A stretch of DNA of 64,000 nt from Caballeronia hypogeia (GTDB lineage: Bacteria > Pseudomonadota > Gammaproteobacteria > Burkholderiales > Burkholderiaceae). Below, one piece after another: positions 16,967 through 26,088 of this stretch (positions are counted from its first letter, which is position 1; each line of letters starts with the position of its first letter). Made by a program: the position numbers and the translations under genes. Below the pieces are notes generated by a model, which worked only from the letters and a program-made list of their open reading frames with translations, had not been told where the DNA came from and made no database searches. The stretch lies in NCBI RefSeq assembly GCF_001544875.2, contig NZ_FCOA02000002.1:496001-560000 (forward strand). Direction: 5' to 3'.

Positions 16967-18883
16967 ATGAAACCGGCAAGGAATTCGTTGCGGTCGCGTA
17001 TTGGCCGCTATGTCGCGTGCGGCGCGATCGCCGTCGCGGTCGTGGCCACCGTAGGCTTTCTTCATTGGCGTAATGAACTGCATTTTGCGAAACCCGAACC
17101 CACCGCGCTGAGCGGCGTGGCGAACCAGATGCGGCATGACGCGTCGGCATGGGCGCATCAGGAGAAGGACGCGTCGCAAATGCTGCGCGACATTCGCGGC
17201 GGCCAGGTCGCGGCGATCGGCGTGAGCCGCGAGGCGATCCTCGTGTCGACCCTCAAGGGCGACCGATACTACGTGGCCGATCACAACGGCGCGTTTTCCA
17301 ATTCACTGCTGCTGGGCGACCTGAAGCCAGGCAGCACTTCGCCCTATCAGCTCGTCTGGCTGCCGGACGCCGATGTGCGCACCGGCGCCGCGCGCTGGGC
17401 CGAGATGTTCGACCGCTCGCGCGACGCGCTGAGCCTGTTGCTACCACTGCTGATGGTCGGCGGTCTGCTGTGGTTCATGCGCCGCGAGATGCGCGGCGGC
17501 GCGCAGTTGCTCGGCACTTCGCCGACGCTGCGTTTCGACGATGTCATCGGCGCGGGCGAAGCGAAAGCCGCCCTCGCCGATGTGCAAGCCTGGCTCACGG
17601 AGCCGGCACAATTTACCGGCATGGGCGTGCGCGCGCCTTGCGGCATCCTGATGACGGGCGGCCCCGGCGTCGGCAAGACGCGGCTCGCGCAAGCGCTCGC
17701 GGGCGAATGCGGCGCGAACTTCATCGCGATCACGGGCAGCTATTTCAGCGCGAAGTACTACGGCGTCGGCATTCAGAAGGTCAAGCATCTGTTCGAGCTC
17801 GCGCGCAAGAACGCGCCGACGGTGATCTTCATCGACGAAGCCGATGGTCTCGGCAAGCGCACCGATACCGGCGGCGGCCCGGTCGAGGCGGAGAGCAACC
17901 GCATCATCAATCAGTTGCTCGCGGAGATGGACGGCTTCGAATCGAACGAAGGCGTGATCATCGTCGCGGCGACCAATCATCCGGACAATCTCGACGAAGC
18001 GCTGCGCCGTCCCGGACGCTTCGACCGCACGGTGGCCGTGCGTCTGCCGAGCCTGGACGATCGCGCGGAGATCCTGCGCTTCTACGCCGCGAATCTGACG
18101 ACCAAATCCGCCGATATCGATTTCGATCAGCTCGCGCGTCTGACCACGGGCCTCTCGCCCGCGACGCTCTCGATGATCGTCAACCAGGCGGGACTCGTCG
18201 CGCGCAAGAAGGGCGAACGCGAAGTGGGCGCGGCGCATTTCATGGAAGCGATCAAGATCGCGCGCATCGGCGACATCAACGGCGCGGAGCGCGCCCTGTC
18301 CGACGACGAGCGCACGCGCATCGCGGTACATGAAGCGGGGCACGGACTCGTCGCCGCGTTGCTCAATACCGGCGTGCTCGAAGAAGTGACGATCCTGCCG
18401 CGTGGCGGCGCGCTCGGCGTCGCGCTGATCACGAAAACGCAGGACAAGCATCTGTATCGCGAAACGGAGATGCGCAACGAGATTCAGGTCCTGCTCGGCG
18501 GCCGCAACGCGGAACTGCTGGTGTTCGACGAAGCGTCGAGCGGCGCGGCGTCGGATCTTCAGGAAGCGTCGCGGATCGGCCTCGACATGGTGTCGAAGTT
18601 CGGCTTCAACGAGGACGGCAATCTGTTCAGCCTCTCGTGCCTGCCGCAGCAGTACGCGGGCCTGCAACTGAAGAACTCGATCGAGCACGCCAATGCGTTG
18701 CTGCACGATCTGAGCGCCGCGTGCTACGCGTTGCTGCGCGCGAACGAGCCGGTGTTGCGCGCGATCGCGGATCAGTTGCTCGAAGCGGAGACGGTGCCGG
18801 GCGCGACGGTTTACCGGCTGATCGAGGAGCATGCGGCGGCCGTGGCGCAGGTCGAAGCCGTCGACGAGGTGCTGGCGGCGTAA
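16967..18883 (+). CDS. FtsH-like membrane AAA+ zinc protease (diverged paralogue)
   Basis: A 638-residue membrane-bound ATP-dependent protease resembling FtsH. It has two membrane segments (near residues 18-36 and 157-172), Walker A near 235 (GGPGVGKTR), Walker B (VIFIDEADGLG), the second region of homology (RRPGRFDR), the zinc motif HEAGH near 460 and the distal Asp (GAASDLQEAS). Two things differ from housekeeping FtsH. The substrate-gripping pore loop reads YFSAKYYG rather than the usual FVEMFVG, and the N-terminal periplasmic domain is unlike the standard one. It is therefore probably a specialised paralogue and not the essential gene. AGGAAAG precedes the ATG at 16967. Nothing next to it points to a substrate. 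Confidence 0.9.
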   Translation: MKPARNSLRSRIGRYVACGAIAVAVVATVGFLHWRNELHFAKPEPTALSGVANQMRHDASAWAHQEKDASQMLRDIRGGQVAAIGVSREAILVSTLKGDRYYVADHNGAFSNSLLLGDLKPGSTSPYQLVWLPDADVRTGAARWAEMFDRSRDALSLLLPLLMVGGLLWFMRREMRGGAQLLGTSPTLRFDDVIGAGEAKAALADVQAWLTEPAQFTGMGVRAPCGILMTGGPGVGKTRLAQALAGECGANFIAITGSYFSAKYYGVGIQKVKHLFELARKNAPTVIFIDEADGLGKRTDTGGGPVEAESNRIINQLLAEMDGFESNEGVIIVAATNHPDNLDEALRRPGRFDRTVAVRLPSLDDRAEILRFYAANLTTKSADIDFDQLARLTTGLSPATLSMIVNQAGLVARKKGEREVGAAHFMEAIKIARIGDINGAERALSDDERTRIAVHEAGHGLVAALLNTGVLEEVTILPRGGALGVALITKTQDKHLYRETEMRNEIQVLLGGRNAELLVFDEASSGAASDLQEASRIGLDMVSKFGFNEDGNLFSLSCLPQQYAGLQLKNSIEHANALLHDLSAACYALLRANEPVLRAIADQLLEAETVPGATVYRLIEEHAAAVAQVEAVDEVLAA

Positions 18884-18944
18884 TTCCTCTCGCGACGCCG
18901 GGGCGATGGCAATATAGGCGGCATCACGCCACTGCCGCCTGCCC

Positions 18945-19865
18945 ATGCCTCTGCGTCTTCCTCCTCTCAATGCGCTGCGCCTCTTCGAAGCCGCCGCGCG
19001 TCATCGCAGTTTCAAGCTCGCCGCTGCCGAACTCAACGTCACGCCGGGCGCCGTGAGCCACGGCATCGGTGCGCTGGAGGAGATGCTCGGCGTCGAACTG
19101 TTCGTGCGCGAGCCGCGCGGCCTGTCGCTGAGCACGGCCGGCGCGCAGTATCTCCCGTACATCGCCGAGGCCTTTTCGCTGATCGCCGTCGGCACCCAGT
19201 CGCTGCCCGACCGGCGCACGCGCCGCTCCATCGCCGTCACGTGCGCGCCGACGCTCGCCGCGCGCTGGCTCGTGCCGCGCCTGGCCGATTTCCGCGAACG
19301 CTGGCCCAACATCGATGTGACCGTCGACACTTCACGTCAGCAGGCGGGCTTTCCCGTCGACGGTTTCGACTTCGGCCTGCGGCTGAGCCGGGGGCCGGTG
19401 GACGGCGCGGCGTGGCGGCGGCTCTTCGGCGAGCAGCTCGTGCCCGTTTGCAGCCCGGCGTATCGCGCGATGCTGACGGACGCGAGCGGCGCGCCGGACC
19501 TTGCGCGCGCGACGCTGATCCATGTCGATACCGCGAGCCAGGACTGGCAGGCGTGGATGGACGGCGCGGGCATCGATGGCCTCGATCTGCACGGGGGCCT
19601 GCGCTTCGATATCGTCCAGCTCGCGTTCGACGCCGCCGCGGCGGGACTGGGCGTGGCGGTCGGCAGGCGGCCGCTGGTCGATCGCGAGCTCGATGCGGGC
19701 ACGCTCGTCGAAGCATCCGCTGTGCGTATCGAGACGCAGACCGCCTACTGGCTGTGCGAGACGCCGCGCGCCGGCGCGCGCCCGGATCTCGCGGCTTTCC
19801 GCGACTGGGTGATCGCACAGGCGGCAGTGTTCCTCGCGAGCGCCGAAGTCGGTCCGCGCGATTGA
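18945..19865 (+). CDS. LysR-family regulator, GcvA-like
   Basis: A 306-residue regulator. Residues 1-65 hold the LysR HTH in the GcvA subtype (LPPLNALRLFEAAARHRSF, then AAAELNVTPGAVSHGIGALE). The rest is the periplasmic-binding-like effector domain. It lies 85 bases before and in the same direction as an MFS gene, which is its most likely target. The effector cannot be predicted. Confidence 0.92.
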   Translation: MPLRLPPLNALRLFEAAARHRSFKLAAAELNVTPGAVSHGIGALEEMLGVELFVREPRGLSLSTAGAQYLPYIAEAFSLIAVGTQSLPDRRTRRSIAVTCAPTLAARWLVPRLADFRERWPNIDVTVDTSRQQAGFPVDGFDFGLRLSRGPVDGAAWRRLFGEQLVPVCSPAYRAMLTDASGAPDLARATLIHVDTASQDWQAWMDGAGIDGLDLHGGLRFDIVQLAFDAAAAGLGVAVGRRPLVDRELDAGTLVEASAVRIETQTAYWLCETPRAGARPDLAAFRDWVIAQAAVFLASAEVGPRD

Positions 19866-19950
19866 ACTGCGTTCATCCGTCGGCGAAATCTTTTCGTTTG
19901 TCAGCACGGACGTTCGCCTGCGACGATCCTTCGCAAGGAGGAAGCGAGCC

Positions 19951-21204
19951 ATGTCGTCACTATCCGTTTCGAAGAACCCGGGCCGCGCCGCGAGCTGGGC
20001 GCTCATCGGCGCCGCCGCGCTGATCCTGAGCGCCGCCATGGGCGTGCGCCAGACCTTCGGGCTGTTCATCGGCCCGTTCTCGTTCGATCGCGGCCTGCCC
20101 GTCACGCTGATCGCCTTCGCCATCGCGCTGCACAACCTCGTGTGGGGATTCGCGCAGCCGTTCGCGGGCGCCGCCGCCGACCGTCACGGCGCCGCACCCG
20201 TGGTGGCCGTGGGCGCGGCCACCTTCGCCGCCGGACTCGCGCTCGCGGGCGCGGCGACCTCGGGATGGATGCTCGTGCTAGGCCTCGGCGTGCTGGTGGG
20301 CATCGGCATCAGTTGCACGAGCTTCGGCGTGGTGCTCGCGACCGTCGGACGCACGGCATCGCCGGAAACGCGCAGCGTCGCGATGGGTCTCGCGAGCGCG
20401 GGCGGCTCGCTCGGGCAAGTGCTGATGGTGCCGTTCGCGCAGGAAGTGCGCGTGCACGCGGGCGTGTCCATGTCGCTCTATGCGCTCGCCTTCGTGCTGC
20501 TGCTCGCCGCGCCGCTCGGCATCGTGCTCGATCGAGCGAGCCGCGAGCGCAGGCTTGCCGGCGTCGACGACACGCGCACCCAGCCGGCATCGATGCCGCT
20601 GCGGGTAACGCTGGCCTATGCGTCGCGCCATCGCGGCTATCGGTTGCTGACGCTCGGCTTCTTCACCTGCGGCTTCCAGCTCGCGTTCATCGCGACGCAT
20701 CTGCCGGGTTATCTGCTGCTGTGTCACATGCCGGTGGGACTCGGCGCAACGGCGCTCGCGCTGATCGGCCTGTTCAACATGATCGGCAGCTGGGGATGCG
20801 GCTGGCTCGGCGGACGATGGAGGCAGCATCGCGTGCTCGCGTGGCTCTATCTGATTCGCGGCGCGACCATCGCGCTGTTCGTGCTGCTGCCGACGACGAG
20901 CGTCTCCGTCGTGATCTTCGCCGCCGTGATGGGCCTGACCTGGCTCGGCACCGTGCCGCTCACCAACGGACTCATCGCGAAGGTGTTCGGCACGCGCCAT
21001 CTCGGCACGCTCTTCGGCGTGGTGTTTCTGAGCCACCAGCTCGGCTCGTTTCTCGGCGCGTGGCTGGGCGGCTATGTGTTCGATACGACCGGTTCGTACT
21101 CGCTGATCTGGGGCGCGACGGCCATCGCGGGTCTGGTGGCGGCGTTGCTGCACTTTCCGATCGACGACCGGCCGCTCAACGAGGCAACGCTCGCGTCGGC
21201 GTGA
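19951..21204 (+). CDS. MFS transporter
   Basis: A 417-residue, 12-segment permease. The N terminus (AAALILSAAMGVRQTFGLFIGP) and the PFAGAAADRHGAAPV loop match the large group of MFS proteins related to oxalate/formate and monocarboxylate carriers. GCAAGGAGGAAG precedes the ATG, a strong ribosome site. The gene follows a GcvA-like regulator in the same direction. Substrate unknown; a small organic acid or efflux of an antimicrobial are both possible. Confidence 0.9.
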   Translation: MSSLSVSKNPGRAASWALIGAAALILSAAMGVRQTFGLFIGPFSFDRGLPVTLIAFAIALHNLVWGFAQPFAGAAADRHGAAPVVAVGAATFAAGLALAGAATSGWMLVLGLGVLVGIGISCTSFGVVLATVGRTASPETRSVAMGLASAGGSLGQVLMVPFAQEVRVHAGVSMSLYALAFVLLLAAPLGIVLDRASRERRLAGVDDTRTQPASMPLRVTLAYASRHRGYRLLTLGFFTCGFQLAFIATHLPGYLLLCHMPVGLGATALALIGLFNMIGSWGCGWLGGRWRQHRVLAWLYLIRGATIALFVLLPTTSVSVVIFAAVMGLTWLGTVPLTNGLIAKVFGTRHLGTLFGVVFLSHQLGSFLGAWLGGYVFDTTGSYSLIWGATAIAGLVAALLHFPIDDRPLNEATLASA

Positions 21205-21225
21205 TGCATCGACGATCGTCGACGA

Positions 21226-21576
21226 TCAGTCAGGCTTCAGGCAGCCGCGCACCATCGACGCGTACAACGGGTCCGCGATGCGCCGCTCGAAGTATTCGAC
21301 GAGCGTCGTGCCCGAAACCGTCCGCAGCCGAACGCCGATGGTCACGCCGGTGAAGAACGTCTCGGCGCGCAGACGTGTCGAGCCGTCCTTCGTGTCGCGG
21401 CTGAGTTCGCGCGTGCCGCTCTTCCAGCGCGACGCGATGCATTCCGCAACCGACGACTCGGGCGCCGCCGTGCGCGCCTTGAACATCGGCGAAAGCGCGA
21501 ACACGCTGTCGCTGCGCGAACACGCCGCGAGTACGACGCACAGGGCGATCAACGTGGCGGCGTGACGTGTCTTCAT
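21226..21576 (-). CDS. Small hypothetical lipoprotein
   Basis: A 116-residue secreted protein with a lipoprotein signal (MKTRHAATLIALCVVLAACS, lipobox LAAC, Cys 19). The mature part has two further cysteines (AECIASRW and RGCLKPD) that could pair. I do not recognise the family; such short, conserved lipoproteins are common in Burkholderiales. It is 11 bases downstream of a PBP7-type peptidase gene on the same strand and probably cotranscribed with it, which suggests a cell-envelope role. Confidence 0.8.
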   Translation of the reverse strand: MKTRHAATLIALCVVLAACSRSDSVFALSPMFKARTAAPESSVAECIASRWKSGTRELSRDTKDGSTRLRAETFFTGVTIGVRLRTVSGTTLVEYFERRIADPLYASMVRGCLKPD

Positions 21577-21587
21577 TGCAGGCGTTC

Positions 21588-22442
21588 TCAGTGGTGGCGA
21601 TGCTTGATCAGCCAGCTACGCAGGTTCACCGCGTCCTGGAAATGCGCCTGAGCATTCGGCGCGCCGAGAATGACGAACAGAACCGGACGGCCACGCACCT
21701 GCGTCACGATGACGAGGCAATGTCCCGCTTCATTGGTGAAGCCGGTCTTCTGCAACGCAACGCGCCATGACGCGCGATACACGAGCGGATCGGTGTTGCG
21801 ATACTCGAGCGGTCCCGCGCCGCCGAGCACGAGCTTGTGATGCGAGGTCGCGTATTCGCGGATCGTCGGATAGCGATACGCCGCGCGCGCGAGCTTCGCG
21901 AGATCGCGAGCCGTCGAAACGTTGTGCGGCGAGAGGCCGGTCGGATCGACGAAATGGCTGCGGTTCATGTGCAGGCGCTTTGCGGTGCGGTTCATCGCGT
22001 GCACGAAACCCGCGCGCCCTCCGGGGTAATCGCGGCTCAACGCGAACGCTGCGCGATTCTCCGACGACATCAGCGCGATATGCAGCATGGTCTTGCGCAG
22101 CAGCAGCGACCCGACCGGCAGACGCGAGCGCGAATATTTGAGGCGATCGACATCGGCGTCGGTGATGCGCGCGGGCTTGAGCAGCGAGCGCTTCGAGTCG
22201 AGCACCACCATCGCGGTGAGCAGCTTGGTGAGCGATGCGATCGGCACGCGCTCGTCGGCGTGCCTGGCATAGAGCGTGCGTCCGGAAGTCAGATCGACGG
22301 CAAGCGCGGCGCGCGCCTGCACCACGGGTTGCGCGATGACGCGCTTCGCGTGCTTGGCCTGCCTGACATGCTTCGCGTGCGCGATGAGCGGCACGAGACT
22401 CGCAAGAAGAACGACGATGAAGAAGAGATGAAGTCTGAGCAT
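21588..22442 (-). CDS. pbpG: D-alanyl-D-alanine endopeptidase (PBP7/PbpG type)
   Basis: A 284-residue low-molecular-weight penicillin-binding protein that cuts peptidoglycan cross-links in the periplasm. All three active-site motifs are visible: SxxK near residue 70 (IASLTKL), SxN (SSENRAAFAL) and KTG (LQKTGFTNEAG). A signal peptide occupies residues 1-23 (cleavage after IAHA). Size and order fit PBP7 rather than the longer DacA group, which has an extra C-terminal domain. A small lipoprotein gene follows on the same strand. Confidence 0.92.
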   Translation of the reverse strand: MLRLHLFFIVVLLASLVPLIAHAKHVRQAKHAKRVIAQPVVQARAALAVDLTSGRTLYARHADERVPIASLTKLLTAMVVLDSKRSLLKPARITDADVDRLKYSRSRLPVGSLLLRKTMLHIALMSSENRAAFALSRDYPGGRAGFVHAMNRTAKRLHMNRSHFVDPTGLSPHNVSTARDLAKLARAAYRYPTIREYATSHHKLVLGGAGPLEYRNTDPLVYRASWRVALQKTGFTNEAGHCLVIVTQVRGRPVLFVILGAPNAQAHFQDAVNLRSWLIKHRHH

Positions 22443-22543
22443 GACGCGGTCAAAGGCGCGTCATCGAAGCATGTGGCGACATGGGCGGCGAACGGGCGAA
22501 GGAGTCCGCTACCGTAAGTTGCAAGGCTTAAGCGAAACTTAAA

Positions 22544-22594
22544 CGGCGCAACGGGATTGCGCCGCCCGTCTCACGCGATGCGTTCTGCATCGCG
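22544..22594 (-). terminator. Tandem terminator hairpins after MFS gene
   Basis: Two perfect hairpins follow the MFS stop codon at 22598 on the minus strand: CGCGATGC/GCATCGCG (22574-22594, 5-base loop) and CGGCGCAA/TTGCGCCG (22544-22564, 5-base loop). The second is followed by TTTAAGTTT on the minus strand, a modest T run. Confidence 0.7.
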
Positions 22595-22597
22595 CGT

Positions 22598-23800
22598 TCA
22601 TTTCGACCTCAGCGCGGCGAAGAGATCGACGGCGAGCGCAACCGCCAGCGCGCCCGCGCCGATCGCGAACAGCATTTCATAGTTGCCGCCGCTCTCAGAA
22701 AACAGGAACGACAGTCCATACGCCGCGAGCGCCTGCAAGACGGCGAAGCCGGTGGTCGCGGTCCTCCACGCGCCCTTCTGCGCCGCCGGATGATGCGCGA
22801 GCAGTTCGTTCACGCGGCCCAGCACGAGCGGCACGATGCCCGGGGTGAACGCTCCGACCAGCACGCTCGACACCGACAGCCACGCCACATTCGACGACAC
22901 CGCCGGCAACGCGACCGCGATCAGTTGCAGCAAAAAGGCGACGCGCAGCGCCGCACCGAAGCCCGCGCGATCCGCGAGATGCCCGGTGAGCAGCGGCCCC
23001 GCGATCGCGCCGAGCCCATACAACACCCAGTACTGGGCGCCCGCATCGACGCCTTTGCCAAGACCGCGCGCGACGAAATCGACGAGAAAGATCATGTGCG
23101 GCACGAGACCGACCGCGTTGAGCGCATATTCGACGAACAGCGCGCGCAACGCGGGCGGCGGCGGCGCTTTCGCGTGCCTGTGTTGCTCGGCGGATGCAGC
23201 GGCCGGCGCGTCCTGCGACGGCCATCCGTTCCACGCGACGATGCTCAGCACCAGCGACACCGCCGCGAGCCCGAGCCAGGTTTGCGTGAGCCCTTGCCGG
23301 AGCAGCAGCGGCACGATCGTCCCCGACGCCGCGATGCCCAGCCCGATGCCCGTGAAAATCGCGCCGCTCGCGAATCCGCGACGCGACGGCGCGACGTGCG
23401 CGATGATCGTCGGCGCGGCGAGGACCATCAGCGCGCCGCCGGAAATGCCCGACAGGAAGCGCCACGCGAAGAACCACAGAAACGAAACCGGAAACGCACA
23501 TGCAACGAACGCGACGGTGGCCATCAGCATCATCGCGCGCAGGATGGTTGCGGCGCGCGCGCGTTTTGCCATCGGCCCGGCGGAGAGCGCGCCCACCAGA
23601 TAACCGCCGAGATTGGCCGCGCCGAGATAAGCCGCCGTCGACGCCGGAAACCAGTGCGCGCCGATGATCGCCGGCAACAGCGGCGTGTAGGCAAAGCGCG
23701 CGAGCCCGATACCGATGAGACTCGCGCTCGCGCCGGCCAGCACGCCGCGCCACACCTGGAACGTCCCGCGTTCCGTTTGATTGAAGACTGCGTCTCGCAT
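22598..23800 (-). CDS. MFS transporter, YbfB/YjiJ family
   Basis: A 400-residue permease with about 12 membrane segments. GIGLARFAYTPLLPAIIGAH at the N terminus is the signature of the YbfB/YjiJ subfamily. It starts at 23800 (MRDAV) behind TGGAGG; the open frame continues upstream but only as a low-quality extension. A LysR gene lies 109 bases upstream in the same direction, probably its regulator. Substrate unknown. Two tandem hairpins end the unit. Confidence 0.9.
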   Translation of the reverse strand: MRDAVFNQTERGTFQVWRGVLAGASASLIGIGLARFAYTPLLPAIIGAHWFPASTAAYLGAANLGGYLVGALSAGPMAKRARAATILRAMMLMATVAFVACAFPVSFLWFFAWRFLSGISGGALMVLAAPTIIAHVAPSRRGFASGAIFTGIGLGIAASGTIVPLLLRQGLTQTWLGLAAVSLVLSIVAWNGWPSQDAPAAASAEQHRHAKAPPPPALRALFVEYALNAVGLVPHMIFLVDFVARGLGKGVDAGAQYWVLYGLGAIAGPLLTGHLADRAGFGAALRVAFLLQLIAVALPAVSSNVAWLSVSSVLVGAFTPGIVPLVLGRVNELLAHHPAAQKGAWRTATTGFAVLQALAAYGLSFLFSESGGNYEMLFAIGAGALAVALAVDLFAALRSK

Positions 23801-23909
23801 ACTGCCTCCACGACTGCATCGGGCGCGGTCTACGCGCCCTTCGATGGAGGCCAGTCTATATTCCATCGCCTGTCGAGAGAATCCATGCGCGGAGGAAGAT
23901 AATCTTCCG

Positions 23910-24833
23910 CTACGCGGTCGAATCGAGCTGAAGCTGCGTGAACTGGCGGCGCAGCCGCGGCGCCGCGAAATCCACGAACGCACGCACTTTCGGCACCGAG
24001 AGACGGCCGTGCGGCGTCAGCAGATGCACCGGCAGCGGCGCATGCTCGCTGTCCGCCAGCACGATCTGCAAACGCTTCTGCTTCACTTCGCTGGCGACGT
24101 GATAGGAAAAGAGCCGCGTGAGCCCGTGACCCTCGACGGCGGAGGCGACCGCCGCCCGCACCGTGTTGACGATTACGCGCGGCGTGAACTGCACGACCTG
24201 TGGAATTGTCGAACCGCTCGACGTCGGGAAGCTCCACGAATCGAGGCCGAAGTGTGTCATCGAGATGATCTGGTGCTGCGCGAGATCGGCGGGCTTTCTG
24301 ATGCGCGGATGCTTCGCGAGATAGCGCGGCGACGCGGCCACCACGCGCCGTACTTCGCCGACGGGAATCGCGACCAGCGTCGAATCCGACAGATGCGCGA
24401 TGCGCAGCGCGATATCGATGCCTTCGTCGACCAGGCTCACGGGCCGGTCGAGCAATTGCAGGCGCACGGAAACGGCCGGAAAGCGCGCGATGAAGTCTTC
24501 GAGCATCGGTCGCAGCAGGTCTTCGCCGGCGGCGACGGGCGCGGTGATCGTCAAGAGCCCGCGCGGCGCGGCGCGTTCGTGCGCGATCAGCAGATCGGCT
24601 TCCTCCAGATCGGTCAGAATGCGGCGGCAGGCGGCCGCATAACGCTCGCCCGCATCGGACAGCCTGATGGTGCGCGTCGTGCGATGCAAAAGCGCCGTGC
24701 CGGTGTGTTCTTCGAGAAAGGCGATCGCGCGGCTCACGGCGGCGGGCGAGCGGCCGAGCCGCCTTCCCGCGCCCGCGAGACTGCCCTCGTCCAGCGTGGC
24801 GATGAACACCTTCATCGCGTCGATTCGGTCCAT
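23910..24833 (-). CDS. LysR-family regulator
   Basis: A 307-residue regulator with the N-terminal HTH (MDRIDAMKVFIATLDEGSLA, then GAGRRLGRSPAAVSRAIAFLE) and a substrate-binding domain of the CrgA/DsdC-like group. It precedes the YbfB-type MFS gene on the same strand and probably controls it. No operator could be picked out by eye. Confidence 0.92.
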   Translation of the reverse strand: MDRIDAMKVFIATLDEGSLAGAGRRLGRSPAAVSRAIAFLEEHTGTALLHRTTRTIRLSDAGERYAAACRRILTDLEEADLLIAHERAAPRGLLTITAPVAAGEDLLRPMLEDFIARFPAVSVRLQLLDRPVSLVDEGIDIALRIAHLSDSTLVAIPVGEVRRVVAASPRYLAKHPRIRKPADLAQHQIISMTHFGLDSWSFPTSSGSTIPQVVQFTPRVIVNTVRAAVASAVEGHGLTRLFSYHVASEVKQKRLQIVLADSEHAPLPVHLLTPHGRLSVPKVRAFVDFAAPRLRRQFTQLQLDSTA

Positions 24834-24876
24834 GTCGGTGGCGCTTCGGTCGGAAGCGCCAAGTCTACCGCCTGCT

Positions 24877-25296
24877 TCAGACCACCGTGATGGTCACGTC
24901 GATGTTGCTCTTGAGCGCCTTCGAGTACGGGCAGGTCTGATGCGCCATCTGCGCGATCTCCTGCGCCAGCGCCTGCTCTATGCCCGGCAGGCTCACGTTC
25001 AGGCGCGCGCGCAGCAGATATGCGTCGCCGTTCATGCCGAGGTCCACTTCCGCATCGACGGCGGTGTCGGCCGGCAGGCGGGTCTTCAGCCTTGCGGCCG
25101 CCTTGCTCATCGCGCCGATGAAACACGCGGACCAGCCGGCGGCGAGCATCTGCTCGGGATTGGTGCCCGCGCCCGCCGATCCGGGCGGCGAGAGCTTGAT
25201 GTCGAGACGGCCGTCGGTGCTTTTCGCATGGCCCTCGCGGCCTCCGGTGACGCGGGTTTTGCCGGTGTACAGGACGGTGTCGATCTGGTTGCTCAT
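24877..25296 (-). CDS. ohr: Organic hydroperoxide resistance protein, Ohr/OsmC family
   Basis: A 139-residue thiol peroxidase that reduces organic hydroperoxides, taking electrons from lipoylated proteins. Both catalytic cysteines are present in context (WSACFIGAMSKAAARL near residue 58 and HQTCPYSKALKSNI near 122), and length matches Ohr rather than OsmC. The start MSNQIDTVLYTGKTRVTGG is typical. No ohrR gene is adjacent. Regulation is not evident from the sequence. Confidence 0.93.
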   Translation of the reverse strand: MSNQIDTVLYTGKTRVTGGREGHAKSTDGRLDIKLSPPGSAGAGTNPEQMLAAGWSACFIGAMSKAAARLKTRLPADTAVDAEVDLGMNGDAYLLRARLNVSLPGIEQALAQEIAQMAHQTCPYSKALKSNIDVTITVV

Positions 25297-25346
25297 GATG
25301 TGATCCTTGTGTGGGTTCGGAAATCGGGTTGCTTCGATCCGTGATA

Positions 25347-25619
25347 TCAGTGATGCGCGAAGAGCCGCACAGTGTCGTTGGCCGATCCGCCGCGCGCGCC
25401 GGATTGCGCGACCGTGTCGCCCATGCCGCCGTACGCTTGCGTTTGCACGCCGCCGCTTTCGCTGGCCAGGGTCTGCGCGCTCACGCCACGCTGCGAGGCG
25501 GGCGCGCCCGCCAGCGGATCGTAGTGCGGCGCGGGGCCGTAGCCGCTGCTCGCGAAGGCGGAGCCGGCGGCGGCGGCGCTCACGGCGATGACAGCGGCGG
25601 TGACGAATTGCTTGATCAT
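25347..25619 (-). CDS. Small secreted protein of unknown function
   Basis: A 90-residue protein with a signal peptide (MIKQFVTAAVIAVSAAAAGS, cleavage after FAS). The mature 65 residues are low in charge and rich in Gly, Ala, Ser and Gln with YGPAPHYDPL, so probably flexible. Family not recognised; similar short exported proteins are frequent in Burkholderia next to DUF4148 genes, as here. AGAGAGACC precedes the ATG at 25619. Both genes likely belong to one expression unit. Confidence 0.72.
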   Translation of the reverse strand: MIKQFVTAAVIAVSAAAAGSAFASSGYGPAPHYDPLAGAPASQRGVSAQTLASESGGVQTQAYGGMGDTVAQSGARGGSANDTVRLFAHH

Positions 25620-25677
25620 GATCGGGTCTCTCTGTTCAGTGATATCGATGGAGGTTCGAAACTCGCTGGCACGCGAA

Positions 25678-25896
25678 TCAGCCGCCCTGATACAAGCTGC
25701 GCAGCGCGGCGATCTGGCCATCGCGTTGTGCCTGCACGAGTTCCTGCTTCACTTCGGCGCGGGTCTTGCCGGCATAGGCGTGAGTCGCGACGGCCTGTTG
25801 CGCCGGCACGTTCACCGGCTGGTTCGTGACTGCGGCGTGAGCGACTCCGGTCATGGCGCCTGCGACGAGTGCGAAGGCAACGATCGTGGATTTCAT
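25678..25896 (-). CDS. DUF4148-family small periplasmic protein
   Basis: A 72-residue protein with a signal peptide (MKSTIVAFALVAGAMTGVAH, cut after AHA). The end carries the family hallmark AGKTRAEVKQELVQAQRDGQ, a short amphipathic helix. DUF4148 proteins are numerous in Burkholderiales genomes; function is unknown. AAGGAGAAACACC is a strong ribosome site. A 46-base element shared with the thioredoxin-like gene upstream lies about 140 bases before the start, hinting at common control. Confidence 0.85.
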   Translation of the reverse strand: MKSTIVAFALVAGAMTGVAHAAVTNQPVNVPAQQAVATHAYAGKTRAEVKQELVQAQRDGQIAALRSLYQGG

Positions 25897-26036
25897 GGTG
25901 TTTCTCCTTGATGATTGAATGAATCGAAGTACTCGGGCTTGCCCGGTGGCGCTTTTCGCGTTTCACTCGTCAGCCGTCGGTGTGTGTATTTGAAGCCCGG
26001 CGTTTATCCGGCATGTGTCGGAAAACCGGGTGCTGT

Positions 26037-26082
26037 GCAATGTTTTGTATCGCGTGCAATCCAGATACATTGCGATACGAAA
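26037..26082 (-). promoter_or_regulatory. Repeated regulatory element, copy A
   Basis: About 46 bases that recur at 26755-26800 with few changes. Both contain TGTATCGC, and two GATAC half-sites exactly 10 bases apart (26064 and 26074 here), followed by RAA. A 10-base step between direct half-sites is what OmpR-family regulators bind, and such a regulator is encoded at 26986. The element lies about 140 bases before the DUF4148 gene start. Confidence 0.6.
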
Positions 26083-26088
26083 GCCCGA

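Noticed and set aside
24812-25126. Minus-strand frame of 104 codons inside ohr
   Set aside because: Different frame of the Ohr gene, which has both catalytic Cys motifs.
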